A stretch of 64,000 bases of DNA from Bog-532 sp963830385 (lineage in GTDB: Bacteria; Actinomycetota; Actinomycetes; Streptosporangiales; Streptosporangiaceae): positions 62,001 to 126,000 of the forward strand of contig CAWHMD010000004.1 in NCBI GenBank assembly GCA_963830385.1, written 5' to 3'. Below the pieces are notes generated by a model. The model made no database searches, was not told where the DNA came from, and worked only from the letters and a program-made list of their open reading frames with translations. Made by a program: the position numbers and the translations under genes. Positions 17,040 through 24,941 of this stretch are shown in pieces; within the stretch, counting starts at the first letter, position 1; every line of letters starts with the position of its first letter.

Positions 17040-17783
17040 GTGACGAGCGAAGTTCCACAGCCGCCCTGGCAGCGGTCCCCGCGGCGGTCGAGCCGGACGC
17101 GCCGGGAGCCGATCACGGTCGAGGCGATCACCGAGGCCGCGATCAAGATCCTCGACAGCGAGGGCCTGGAGGGGCTGAGCATGCGGCGGGTGGCCGACGC
17201 CCTGAACACCGGCCCGGCGTCGCTCTACTGGCACGTGGGCAACAAGGACGGCCTGCTGGACCTGGTCTTCGACCAGATCATCGGCGAGATGGACGTGCCT
17301 GCTCCGGACGGCGAGCACTGGAAGGAGCAGCTCAAGCAGATAGCGCTCAGCCAGCGGGCCACGATCCTGCGGCACCGGGACCTGGTGGCCATCTCGATGG
17401 GCCGGATCCCGATGGGGCCGCACGCGCTGCGCTACACCGAGCGGGTGGTGGCCGTGCTACGGGCCGGCGAGGTACCCGACGATCTGGCCGTGTCCGGCTA
17501 CCTGCTGCTGTTCGCCCTGGTCAACGGCTTCACCATGGACGAGATGGCCGAGCCGGTGGCCAGCGCCGAGGACAACCCGGGGGCGCCCTCACCGAGTGCG
17601 GTCAGCGGCTACCTGGCCTCGCTGCCGGTGGATCAGTTCCCGAACATCGTCGCGTCCGCGCCGCACTTCGCCCAGTGGGACAACGACGTGCAGTTCGAGA
17701 TGCTGGTCGATCTCTACGTGGACGGGCTGGCCCAGCGGGCAGCCGCGGCCCGCGGCGGCGATGGCAGTGCTGACCGTGGCTGA
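17040..17783 (+). CDS. TetR-family repressor (TetR_C_1 type), 247 aa
   Basis: N-terminal HTH: ITVEAITEAAIKILDSEGLE, GLSMRRVADALNTGPASLYW, HVGNKDGLLDLVFDQIIGEM, typical of the tetracycline-repressor-like subgroup with a long C-terminal ligand domain. GTG 17040 is the start. It is divergent from the DHA2 exporter and most likely represses it and itself through the GAAC-N3-GTTC sites. Ligand unknown. Confidence 0.9.
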   Translation: MTSEVPQPPWQRSPRRSSRTRREPITVEAITEAAIKILDSEGLEGLSMRRVADALNTGPASLYWHVGNKDGLLDLVFDQIIGEMDVPAPDGEHWKEQLKQIALSQRATILRHRDLVAISMGRIPMGPHALRYTERVVAVLRAGEVPDDLAVSGYLLLFALVNGFTMDEMAEPVASAEDNPGAPSPSAVSGYLASLPVDQFPNIVASAPHFAQWDNDVQFEMLVDLYVDGLAQRAAAARGGDGSADRG

Positions 17784-17860
17784 GCGGACGCGTGACGGGG
17801 ACCGGTCCGCGACCGGTCCCCGTCCGTGGGAAAACCTGAAAACGTTGCTACCGATTCGGG

Positions 17861-18130
17861 TTACCCGAGCTGCGCGGTGACCGCCTTGACCTCGGTGTAG
17901 GCCTCCAGCGCCTCGTGGCCCATCTCCCGGCCCCAGCCGGACTGCTTGTACCCGCCGAACGGCAGCGACGCGTCGAACACGTTGTAGCAGTTGATCCAGA
18001 CCGTGCCCGCGCGCAGCTTCTTGGCCAGCGCGTGCGCCTTGGAGATGTCCTTGGTCCAGATGCCGGCGCCGAGGCCGTAGTCGGAGTCGTTGGCCTGGGC
18101 CGCGATCTCGTCGATGCTCTGGAACGGGGG
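17861..18130 (-). pseudogene. Aldehyde dehydrogenase C-terminal fragment (about 88 aa)
   Basis: On the minus strand: PFQSIDEIAAQANDSDYGLG, TVWINCYNVFDASLPFGGYK, QSGWGREMGHEALEAYTEVK, then a stop at 17861. These are the last 88 residues of a betaine/phenylacetaldehyde-type ALDH, including the oligomerisation tail. The NAD-binding and catalytic parts are missing. Homology ends at about 18127, at the first codon of the divergent sigma factor. Confidence 0.85.
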
Positions 18131-18973
18131 GTGGCCCGGGCCATCGACGGGGACGTGGCCGCGCTGGAGGAGATCGTGCACCGGGTCCAGGATCCGGTCT
18201 ACCGGCTCGCGCTGCGGATGGCCGGGCGCCCGGCCGACGCCGAGGACGCCACCCAGGAGATCCTGATCCGCATCATCACCCGGCTCGCGTCCTGGCGGGG
18301 CGAGGCGGCGCTGACCACCTGGTCGTACCGGATCGCGGTGAACTACCTGCTCAGCCTCCGCCGCACCGCGATCGAGAGCCGCGTCAGCTTCGGGCTGATG
18401 GATACCGATCTGGCCGACGGGCTGGCCAGCACCGCCTACCAGGGCCCGGAGGCCGAGCTGCTGGGGGACGAGGTGCGACTCAGCTGCACCCAGGCCATGC
18501 TGCAGTGCCTGGACCGCCCGCTGCGGGTCACCTACGTGCTCGGTGAGGTGTTCCTGCTGCCCAGCGAGGAGGCGGCCTGGGTCCTGGACGTGGCGCCGGC
18601 CACCTACCGCAAGCGGCTCGAACGGGCCCGGCGGCGAATCCGCTGGTTCATGTCGGGTCACTGCGGGCTGGTCAACGAGGCGGCGGCGTGCCGGTGCAGC
18701 AAGCGGGTGGAGGCCGCGCTCGCCCGGGGCCGGATCGACCGGGACCATCTGGTGTTCGCCACCCACCCGGTGTCCGCCCCCTCGGCCGGCCTCGGGCGGG
18801 CCGCGGCCGATCCCGGGCGGGCCGAGGTCGCGGCCGGGGCCCGGCAGATGCACCGGCTGCACGACGCCGCCTCGGTGCTGCGCAGCCACCCGGACTACGC
18901 GGCGCCCCGGGACCGGTCGGAGGCGGTGCTGGCGCTGCTCCGGTCCGGGCGTTACCCGCTGCTGTCCGGGTAG
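18131..18973 (+). CDS. ECF-type RNA polymerase sigma factor, 280 aa
   Basis: Alternative sigma factor. Region 2: YRLALRMAGRPADAEDATQE, ILIRIITRLASWRG, LTTWSYRIAVNYLL. Region 4-like: LPSEEAAWVLDVAPATYRKR, LERARRRIRWFM. The C-terminal extension of about 100 residues contains HCGLVNEAAACRC, a Cys-rich segment also seen in longer actinobacterial ECF proteins. GTG 18131 is the first usable start, only a few bases after the ALDH fragment ends; related proteins have 10-20 more N-terminal residues, so the 5' end may have been lost at that junction. No anti-sigma gene is adjacent. Confidence 0.8.
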   Translation: MARAIDGDVAALEEIVHRVQDPVYRLALRMAGRPADAEDATQEILIRIITRLASWRGEAALTTWSYRIAVNYLLSLRRTAIESRVSFGLMDTDLADGLASTAYQGPEAELLGDEVRLSCTQAMLQCLDRPLRVTYVLGEVFLLPSEEAAWVLDVAPATYRKRLERARRRIRWFMSGHCGLVNEAAACRCSKRVEAALARGRIDRDHLVFATHPVSAPSAGLGRAAADPGRAEVAAGARQMHRLHDAASVLRSHPDYAAPRDRSEAVLALLRSGRYPLLSG

Positions 18974-18992
18974 CTGCCGGGCAGCCGTCCGG

Positions 18993-19064
18993 GTGGCCGT
19001 CCACGGACCGGCCAGCGTGGCCGTTCATGAACCGGCCGGCGTGGCTGTCCGCGGACCGGCCGGC
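18993..19064. repeat. Three tandem 24-bp repeats with conserved small palindromes
   Basis: Units at 18993-19016, 19017-19040 and 19041-19064, each beginning GTGGC and ending ACCGGCC(A/G)GC or a close variant. The centres are GTCC-AC-GGAC, GTTC-AT-GAAC and GTCC-GC-GGAC: where the arms differ, both sides change together and pairing is kept. It begins 20 bp after the sigma factor stop and ends 10 bp before a good promoter. Confidence 0.8.
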
Positions 19065-19073
19065 GGACCGAGG

Positions 19074-19101
19074 TTGATCTCGGGCCCAACGCGGGTAGCG
19101 T
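19074..19101 (+). promoter_or_regulatory. Sigma-70-like promoter for the 19.3 kb genes
   Basis: TTGATC (19074-19079), 16-bp spacer, TAGCGT (19096-19101): close to the vegetative actinomycete consensus. It lies about 165 bp before the first start codon. Confidence 0.5.
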
Positions 19102-19266
19102 TATTCGTGTGGCGTCGAGGAAGCCGCCCACTCGGCCGGGTCCCCGCCTGGCCCGGATGCCCTCCGTGGGTGCCCGATCGTCACGTATCGTACTGGTGAG
19201 CGCTTTTCGTCAGGTGCCTGCGGGTACGACCTCCGCGGTCCGAGCCGCGTACCCCCGAGGAGACAG

Positions 19267-19314
19267 ATGACCGAACAGGTTCCCGCCCTGCGTTGGCTGG
19301 AGGCAGGTCAGTGA
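19267..19314 (+). CDS. 15-aa short ORF coupled to the next gene
   Basis: ATG 19267 has a strong GAGGAGA site. It encodes MTEQVPALRWLEAGQ and its TGA overlaps the GTG start of the following gene (GTGA, 19311-19314). The GGAGGCAGG inside this ORF is also the ribosome-binding site of that gene. It could be a leader peptide whose translation opens the next start, or a very small protein. Confidence 0.4.
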   Translation: MTEQVPALRWLEAGQ

Positions 19315-19676
19315 CCGAGCTGACCAGCACGATGACGCCGCGCGAGATCGCGAGCCAGGCTGCCGAAGCCATCCGTGCGCTGAACCACCTGACCTACGGT
19401 GGCGGCGAGCTGGGCAGCCCGGACGAGGTCCGCGACATCATCGACAGCCTGGGCCTGATGGGACAGGGGATACCCCAGCTGTGCGAGCAGCTGGCCCGGT
19501 TCCTGGTCGCTCAGCAGGAGGACGGGCAGGTCAGGCACGGAGCGGGTGCGGACCCCGACCTGTCGGTCACCGAGGTCATGGAGGCCCTCAACGCGGCCGG
19601 CCAGGCCGCCGACATGATGACGGCCGCCCTGGAAGAGGCGCACAACGCCGCCACCGAACTCCGGCCGGCCCGCTAG
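19311..19676 (+). CDS. Conserved hypothetical protein (121 aa)
   Basis: A mostly helical acidic protein: MTPREIASQAAEAIRALNHL, VRDIIDSLGLMGQGIPQLCE, QLARFLVAQQEDG, VMEALNAAGQAADMMTAALE. No signal peptide or membrane segment. The pattern resembles small actinobacterial proteins near conjugation or regulatory loci, but I cannot name a family. GTG 19311, within GTGA overlapping the preceding short ORF, is supported by a GGAGG site. Function unknown. Confidence 0.6.
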   Translation: MTELTSTMTPREIASQAAEAIRALNHLTYGGGELGSPDEVRDIIDSLGLMGQGIPQLCEQLARFLVAQQEDGQVRHGAGADPDLSVTEVMEALNAAGQAADMMTAALEEAHNAATELRPAR

Positions 19677-19703
19677 CGCCTGGAGCCGGCTGGCTGGTCC
19701 GGG

Positions 19704-20111
19704 TCAGTCCCCGTAGATGGCGGGGTGGACCCCGCTGCCGCCGTCACCGTAGATCGTGTTGCTACCGGAGCTGGTCGAGCTGCTGCTGCCGTCCCCGTAG
19801 ATGGACGAGCCGTCGCCGTAGATCGAGTCGCCGGTGGACGAGGAGCCGGTCGAGCTGCCGTCGCCGTAGTAGCTGGTGTAGCCCGAGCTGTCATCCGCGT
19901 AACTGGGCGTGCTGGACGAGGTGGTGCTTGAGCTACTGGTCGAGGTGCTGGCGGGGACGTTGACGCTGTCGCCGTAGATGCGGGCGGTCAGGGTCGCCTT
20001 GGCCGGGGTGCCGGACGAGTGGCTGGCGACGTGACCAAGGCCCACCACAGCCGCAAGCACGAGCACACTAATGGCGCTTGCGACGAGGGCCGCGGCCCTT
20101 TTCACGTTCAC
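19704..20111 (-). CDS. Secreted Ser-rich protein with repeated YGDG motifs (135 aa)
   Basis: GTG 20111 (GTGAACGTGAAAAGG) follows an AGGAGA site. An N-terminal signal/anchor (AAALVASAISVLVLAAVVGL) precedes a low-complexity Ser/Thr-rich region with repeated IYGD/YYGDG units: ARIYGDS, SYYGDGSS, DSIYGDGSS, SIYGDGSS, NTIYGDGGS and a C-terminal AIYGD. No sortase motif. Possibly a surface or cell-wall-associated peptide; Asp-Gly turns might bind cations. I do not recognise the family. The open frame upstream of 20111 lacks a ribosome-binding site. Confidence 0.6.
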   Translation of the reverse strand: MNVKRAAALVASAISVLVLAAVVGLGHVASHSSGTPAKATLTARIYGDSVNVPASTSTSSSSTTSSSTPSYADDSSGYTSYYGDGSSTGSSSTGDSIYGDGSSIYGDGSSSSTSSGSNTIYGDGGSGVHPAIYGD

Positions 20112-20518
20112 GTCTTCTCCTCGCTGTCCTTTAAAAGACGCAGAGCGCGTGCCCGTGGTGTACCGATCCACGGGTTTACTTGCAAATCTGGCGCTTACAG
20201 GCGTCTTGTCCTTGATCATGACGGGTAACGAAGCGGCGCGCGACCGGAATCGGCTCACATGCTGGACTTTCGTTAACCGGCGAGACCAGGGCAGGGCCCG
20301 CAACGCGACGACAGCAGCAAGAGAAGCGTACGTCCCGGCCGTAGGCCCGACAAGGTCGCGCGGACCATGGGTTCGTCCATCAGGGACCGGGCGTCACGTC
20401 TGTCCCCGAACGGGCGCATTCGCCCCCTCGATCGGGGGTCCAGCAAATAAGCTGGCCTGGCTCGCCCGAGCACGGTGCGGTCGGCGAGCCACCTGCCGCC
20501 GAGTGGATCAGGAGACGC
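20112..20518. other. 407-bp divergent intergenic region
   Basis: Separates the YGDG-repeat protein from the zinc-ribbon protein, so it must carry both promoters. Only an imperfect inverted repeat stands out: GGTAACGAA (20224-20232) against TTCGTTAACC (20269-20278). No riboswitch-like fold or gene recognised. Confidence 0.35.
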
Positions 20519-21964
20519 ATGGGGGGTTACCCGCGTTATTGCGTACAGTGCGGCAACGACCTGGCACCCAGTACCCGGTTCTGCGGCAACTGCGGGCACG
20601 CCAGCACCTCGGGCACCCCGGCGGCCGAGACGGAAGCGGCCAGTCAGAACGTCACCAATCCGGACGTTGGCGCGTCCGCTCCGGCTATCGAGACACGGGC
20701 GGGCGGCCTGCCGCCGGTGCCTCCGGCGCCGCGGACGGCTGCGGTCTGGCGGGACGCCACGCCGTCCGGTTCCATGCCGCCGGGGCCCACGCCGCCCGGT
20801 CCGGCCTCGCTTGGCCCGGCCCAGCCTGGTCTGACCCCGCCCAGCTTCGCGACGCCGCCGACCGGCCCGGCCTATCCACCTCCGCCGCTGCCGTCCCCGG
20901 CCGAGCCGCCCTCTTCGCTGCCCGCGCCATCCGCGTTGCCGCCGGCGGACTCGCGGCCGGCCGAGTCGCTGCGCTTGCCTGAGCCGCTGCGGCCGGCCGA
21001 TTCGGCACCGCCGCTGACCGGCCCGGCCTACCCGCCGGCCCCCACCGCCCCGGTATACACGCGGGCCGAACGCCCCACCCCGCCCCCGCCCGATCGGCCG
21101 ATGCCGCCACCGCCGGACCGCACCGGTTCGGAGCCGCGGCCGTCCTACCCGCCGCCACCGGCTCAGTACGCGCTATCCGCCGGCCCGCCCGCGCCTCCGC
21201 CGCCGGGGACGCCGACCGGGGAGACGGCCAAGTTCGGCAACAGCTGGATGGAAGAGGTCGGCTTCAACCCGCAGTGGGAGCAGCGGCCGCCCATGTCACG
21301 CTGGGCTTCGCCCGCGCGGCCGGCGATCACCGATGCCCGGGCGGCCGACGGCCCGCCGCGACCGCGGCGGGCGCTCGTCGCCGGGCTGGTGCTGCTGGTG
21401 GCCGCCGTCCTGGTGGTGCCCGCGTTGCTGATCGTGCACGCTCTCCACGGGCTCGGCGGTGCCAGCGCGGCCGCGACCCGGCCCACCAGCAAGCCGGCCA
21501 AGTCGGCCGCGGCCGCGCCGACCGAGAAGGCCGCGGCCACCGCCCTGGCCGCGCTGCTGGCCCAGAGCGTCGGTGACCGGGACACGATCGTGCACGCGGT
21601 CGGTGCGGTCAACCACTGCAGCTCGGACGTGAGCCAGGCCCCAGCCCAGTTCCAGGAGGGTGCCACGTCCCGGCAGCGGCTGCTGAAGCAACTGGCCAGC
21701 ATGCCGGGACGGTCCGAGCTGCCGGCGGCCATGCTGCAGCACCTGACCACTGCCTGGCAGGCGTCCGCCACGGTGGACGAGGACCTGAGCAAGTGGGCCA
21801 ACGATGAGGTGTCCAGCGGCTGCCACGCCCACAACGACGCCAACCTGGCCGCCTCGAACGGCCCGGACATCCAGGCCAGCAGCAACAAGAGCGCGTTCGT
21901 GAGTATGTGGAACCAGATCGCGGCCAAGTACGGCCTGACCCGCTACTCGACCGGCCAGCTCTGA
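20519..21964 (+). CDS. Zinc-ribbon, Pro-rich single-pass membrane protein (481 aa)
   Basis: An N-terminal zinc ribbon (YCVQCGNDLAPSTRFCGNCG, four Cys) is followed by a disordered Pro/Ala-rich region of about 230 residues, one transmembrane helix near residues 283-310 (ALVAGLVLLVAAVLVVPALL) and an extracytoplasmic domain of about 170 residues (AAATALAALLAQSVGDRDTI, AVNHCSSDVSQAPAQFQEGA). This architecture is common in actinobacteria. The outer domain has two Cys (HCSSD, SSGCHAH) that could form a disulfide. Function unknown, plausibly an envelope-stress or signalling scaffold. Confidence 0.75.
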   Translation: MGGYPRYCVQCGNDLAPSTRFCGNCGHASTSGTPAAETEAASQNVTNPDVGASAPAIETRAGGLPPVPPAPRTAAVWRDATPSGSMPPGPTPPGPASLGPAQPGLTPPSFATPPTGPAYPPPPLPSPAEPPSSLPAPSALPPADSRPAESLRLPEPLRPADSAPPLTGPAYPPAPTAPVYTRAERPTPPPPDRPMPPPPDRTGSEPRPSYPPPPAQYALSAGPPAPPPPGTPTGETAKFGNSWMEEVGFNPQWEQRPPMSRWASPARPAITDARAADGPPRPRRALVAGLVLLVAAVLVVPALLIVHALHGLGGASAAATRPTSKPAKSAAAAPTEKAAATALAALLAQSVGDRDTIVHAVGAVNHCSSDVSQAPAQFQEGATSRQRLLKQLASMPGRSELPAAMLQHLTTAWQASATVDEDLSKWANDEVSSGCHAHNDANLAASNGPDIQASSNKSAFVSMWNQIAAKYGLTRYSTGQL

Positions 21965-21997
21965 CCGGGCCCCGGCGCGTCAGCCCGGCCCGGGGCG

Positions 21998-22963
21998 TCA
22001 GCCGAGGCGCTGCCAGACCTGGGCCGACAGCTGGTTGATGGTGTCGATGCCGTACTGCTCGGTCGGGTTGCCGGTGGTGAGCACGGCCATCAGGTAGTCA
22101 CGGCCGCTGCCAGAGACCCAGCCGACACTGTTGACCTGCCAGTCGGTGTTGCTGCGGTTGAGTGGTAGCCAGCCGTCCTTCAGCGCGACCGTGGCCTGGT
22201 CCGGGACTCCGCCGCTGACGCCCCAGCGCTGCGACGGCGTCACGTTCTCCATCAGCTGCAGGGCCGCGTCGCGCTGGGACTCGGTCAGCAGCGTGCCCGG
22301 CTTGATCAGCTCGCGCAGCAGGGTCAGCTGGTCGGCCGGGGTGGTCGTGCTCAGGCCCCATCCGGGCCACGGGAAATCGGGGCACTGGACGCAGGAGGAC
22401 GGCTCGGTGTCGGTCAGCCCGGCCGAGGTGTTGAACGACGCGATCCGGGACGGGCCGCCGGCCTCGTTCCACAGGGTGGTCGCGGCGTCGTTGTCGCTGT
22501 CCTCCATCATCTCCCGGGCCAATGACGTGTCGGACGCCGACAGCTCGCCCGAATCGGTGTCGTGCTGGGCGTAGAGCGCCTCGAGGATGTTCAGCTTCAC
22601 CACGCTGGCCTCGGCCTGGGGCCTGCTGCTTCCGAACGTCCAGGTCTGCCCGGTGGTGACGTCGTACACGGCCGCGGTCACGGTGCCCGAGCGTTCGGCC
22701 ACGTACGAGCTGGCCGCACTGCCGAACGGGTCGGAACGGGACGCCTTCGACGCCGATCCTGATGGCGTGGCGCTCCGCCTGGTCGCGCTGGGCGTGGGGC
22801 TGGCCGTGCCCGCGCTGGACGGCGGGCCGGATGAGGCCGGCGTCAGGGCTGACTGCGCGGCCGGTGCCCCGGCCGACGGTCCGGCGCACGCCTGAACGGC
22901 CGCCAGCAGCGGCAGTCCGAGCGCACCGGCCAGGCAGGTGCGGACGAGCGTGCGTTTTCTCAA
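21998..22963 (-). CDS. Class A beta-lactamase-like serine hydrolase, exported
   Basis: A signal peptide (RTCLAGALGLPLLAAVQAC) with a weak lipobox is followed by a Ser/Pro/Thr linker and a penicillin-binding fold. Active-site motifs: SVVK (in AEASVVKLNILE) as SxxK, SDN in MMEDSDNDAATTLW, and KDG in VALKDGWLPLN in place of KTG/KSG. No clear Glu166-bearing omega loop, so it may be a peptidoglycan-related or inactive relative rather than a true beta-lactamase. Starts with ATG 22963. 321 aa, slightly long owing to the linker. Confidence 0.75.
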   Translation of the reverse strand: MRKRTLVRTCLAGALGLPLLAAVQACAGPSAGAPAAQSALTPASSGPPSSAGTASPTPSATRRSATPSGSASKASRSDPFGSAASSYVAERSGTVTAAVYDVTTGQTWTFGSSRPQAEASVVKLNILEALYAQHDTDSGELSASDTSLAREMMEDSDNDAATTLWNEAGGPSRIASFNTSAGLTDTEPSSCVQCPDFPWPGWGLSTTTPADQLTLLRELIKPGTLLTESQRDAALQLMENVTPSQRWGVSGGVPDQATVALKDGWLPLNRSNTDWQVNSVGWVSGSGRDYLMAVLTTGNPTEQYGIDTINQLSAQVWQRLG

Positions 22964-22984
22964 CGGAGGCAGCCTAGTGGTTCG

Positions 22985-23824
22985 TCAGGGCTTGCGGGCC
23001 ACTCCGCCGTAGGTGTTGACCTCCGACGCTTGCGGCCGGATGGCATCGGCCTTTGGGCGCCACTCCGACACCAGCACCACCCCCGGGTCGACCAGCTTCA
23101 GGCCGGTGAAGGCCAGCTCGGCGAACACCTCGGAGTTGCGGATCGCGCCTCGCATGCCGCCCCGACTGTACGCGCGGCCCGCACCGGACAGCCCCTCCGG
23201 GTTGTGCTCGGCGGTCGCGTGCGAGGCCACCAGGTAGCTGCCGGGCGGGAGAGCGTCGGTCAGCGTCTGCACGATCCGCCGCGGCTCGTCCTCGTCCGGC
23301 AGGAAGTGCAGCACCGCGACCAGGATCAGCCCGATCGGCTTGCTGAAGTCGAGGGTGGCCCGGGTGACCGGGTCGGACAAGATCGCGGCCGGGTCCCGGA
23401 TGTCGGCGTCCAGGTAGGTTGTGACCCCGCGCGGGCCGCTGGCCAGCAGCGCCCGGGCGTGTGCGAGCACGATCGGGTCGTTGTCGGCGTACACCACCCG
23501 CGCCTCGGGGTTGACCGCCTGCGCCACCTCGTGCACGTTGTTGGCGCTGGGCAACCCGGTGCCGATATCCAGGAACTGGGTGACCCCCGCCTCACCGGCC
23601 AGGTAGCGCACGGCCCGGCCGAGGAAGGCCCGGTTCTCCCGCACCGCGGTGCGCACGCTGCCCCAGCTGTCCAGCACTTGGGCCGCGACCGCCCGGTCGG
23701 CGGCAAAATTGTCCTTGCCGCCGAGGAAGTAGTCGTACATCCGGGCCGGGTGTGCCCGCGTAACGTCGATCTCCGGCGGCGCGCTGGCCGGTTCGGTCTC
23801 CGGAGTCCCGGTGCTGTCCGCCAT
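22985..23824 (-). CDS. SAM-dependent methyltransferase (Methyltransf_19/DUF574), 279 aa
   Basis: Family found almost only in actinomycetes. Motifs: VTRAHPARMYDYFLGGKDNF at the start, SAM-binding FLDIGTGLPSANNVHEVAQA, VVYADNDPIVLAHARALL and IGLILVAVLHFLPDEDEP. ATG 23824 is preferred over TTG 23851 because it leaves room for a promoter between this gene and the divergent Nudix gene. Substrate unknown. Confidence 0.88.
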   Translation of the reverse strand: MADSTGTPETEPASAPPEIDVTRAHPARMYDYFLGGKDNFAADRAVAAQVLDSWGSVRTAVRENRAFLGRAVRYLAGEAGVTQFLDIGTGLPSANNVHEVAQAVNPEARVVYADNDPIVLAHARALLASGPRGVTTYLDADIRDPAAILSDPVTRATLDFSKPIGLILVAVLHFLPDEDEPRRIVQTLTDALPPGSYLVASHATAEHNPEGLSGAGRAYSRGGMRGAIRNSEVFAELAFTGLKLVDPGVVLVSEWRPKADAIRPQASEVNTYGGVARKP

Positions 23825-23865
23825 GGGCACCAAGCGTACTGATTCCGGCAACTACGCTCTAACGG

Positions 23866-24345
23866 ATGAGCGGATGGCTGAATTGTCCGGTGCACGCCCG
23901 CCACTGGGGAGTCAACGGAGCGGCCGGCCTGTTGCCGTTCACCGTCACCCCGGCGGGCGTCCGGGTACTGCTGGCCCTGCGCAGCGAAGGCACCCACCAG
24001 GGCGGCACCTGGAGCACCATCGGCGGCGCCATCGACCAGGGTGAGACGGCCTGGGAAGCCGCCGTCCGCGAGGCTTCAGAAGAGGTGCCCGGGCTGGACC
24101 TGGCCGGGGTTCTGGCCGCCGGCAGTCACGAGTACGCCTGCGTCAGCGGCTGGTCCTATACGACGTTCGTGGTACCCCTGCCGTCCGACGCCCCGGTGAC
24201 CATTGGTTCGGGCTGGGCGACGTGGGAGACGGCCGAGCTCCGCTGGGTGCCGATCGAGGAGGTCGACGGGTATCCGCTGCTGGCCGCGTTCGCTCAATCG
24301 TGGCCCGAGCTCAGGAAACTGATCGAAACCCAGGCGACGAGCTAG
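23866..24345 (+). CDS. Nudix hydrolase, 159 aa
   Basis: Hydrolyses a nucleoside diphosphate linked to another moiety. The complete Nudix box is present, GGAIDQGETAWEAAVREASEEVPG-type (G-x5-E-x7-REAxEE, about residues 47-69), preceded by LLPFTVTPAGVRVLLALRSE. Start ATG 23866. It is 41 bp from the divergent methyltransferase. Substrate cannot be inferred. Confidence 0.88.
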   Translation: MSGWLNCPVHARHWGVNGAAGLLPFTVTPAGVRVLLALRSEGTHQGGTWSTIGGAIDQGETAWEAAVREASEEVPGLDLAGVLAAGSHEYACVSGWSYTTFVVPLPSDAPVTIGSGWATWETAELRWVPIEEVDGYPLLAAFAQSWPELRKLIETQATS

Positions 24346-24496
24346 ACCTGTTTAGCGCTGCATCACTAAGCTGTGAATCGCATTTCCCGCAATTGGCTGT
24401 GACCAAACCTCACGGTCCGTGATGCAGAAAGAATCCAGGATAAATCCAGATGGCCAACGGTGCAGCTTCGAGTTGTCACCACGCGCAATTGTGTGA

Positions 24497-24691
24497 TCAT
24501 TTTCTGATACGGGTCAGGAAGAGTTTCCACTGAGCGGAAGTCATCAACAGCATCGGGCCATTGTGCTCGTTTGAATCTCTGACCAGCACGCATTCGGTCC
24601 GAGTGGCTACCTCGACACAGTTACCCTCGTTGGCGCTGTGGCTGCTCTTCCGCCAGTTAAAAGGGAAGTGCGGCCCCGGCTGAACTCTCAT
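24497..24691 (-). CDS. DUF397 protein (64 aa)
   Basis: Typical actinobacterial DUF397: FNWRKSSHSANEGNCVEVAT, VLVRDSNEHNGPMLLMTSAQ, WKLFLTRIRK. Such proteins are encoded beside XRE/DUF5753 regulators, as here (24942-25808, same strand, upstream), and are thought to act as small partner or target proteins of that regulator in development. No signal peptide. The 250-bp gap to the XRE gene is unusually AT-rich for this window. Confidence 0.88.
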   Translation of the reverse strand: MRVQPGPHFPFNWRKSSHSANEGNCVEVATRTECVLVRDSNEHNGPMLLMTSAQWKLFLTRIRK

Positions 24692-24941
24692 CCACGATCC
24701 TCCGCTCGCCCGCCGGAAGCCATGGCGATTAGAGGCAGCACTCGTATAACAGTGATCACGCAGTGCAAAGCCGCGGCCCCCTAGGACAATCTCGCCCAGA
24801 GTATAAACGGATTTGCTTTGGCCGCCTACGCCTCAATCTGCATTAATTTGCGGCACTAAAGATGTTACATAAATCCATTACTGGTCTTGGTGGGATGCTT
24901 GAGCACAGAGAACGACCAGCCTCACGGTGGCGGCTGCGCTG

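Noticed and set aside
18993..19064. CRISPR array
   Set aside because: Repeats are contiguous without spacers, only three units, and no cas genes occur in the window.
21998..22963. Functional antibiotic-resistance beta-lactamase
   Set aside because: SxxK and SDN are present, but KDG replaces KTG and the omega-loop Glu is not evident; resistance cannot be claimed from sequence.
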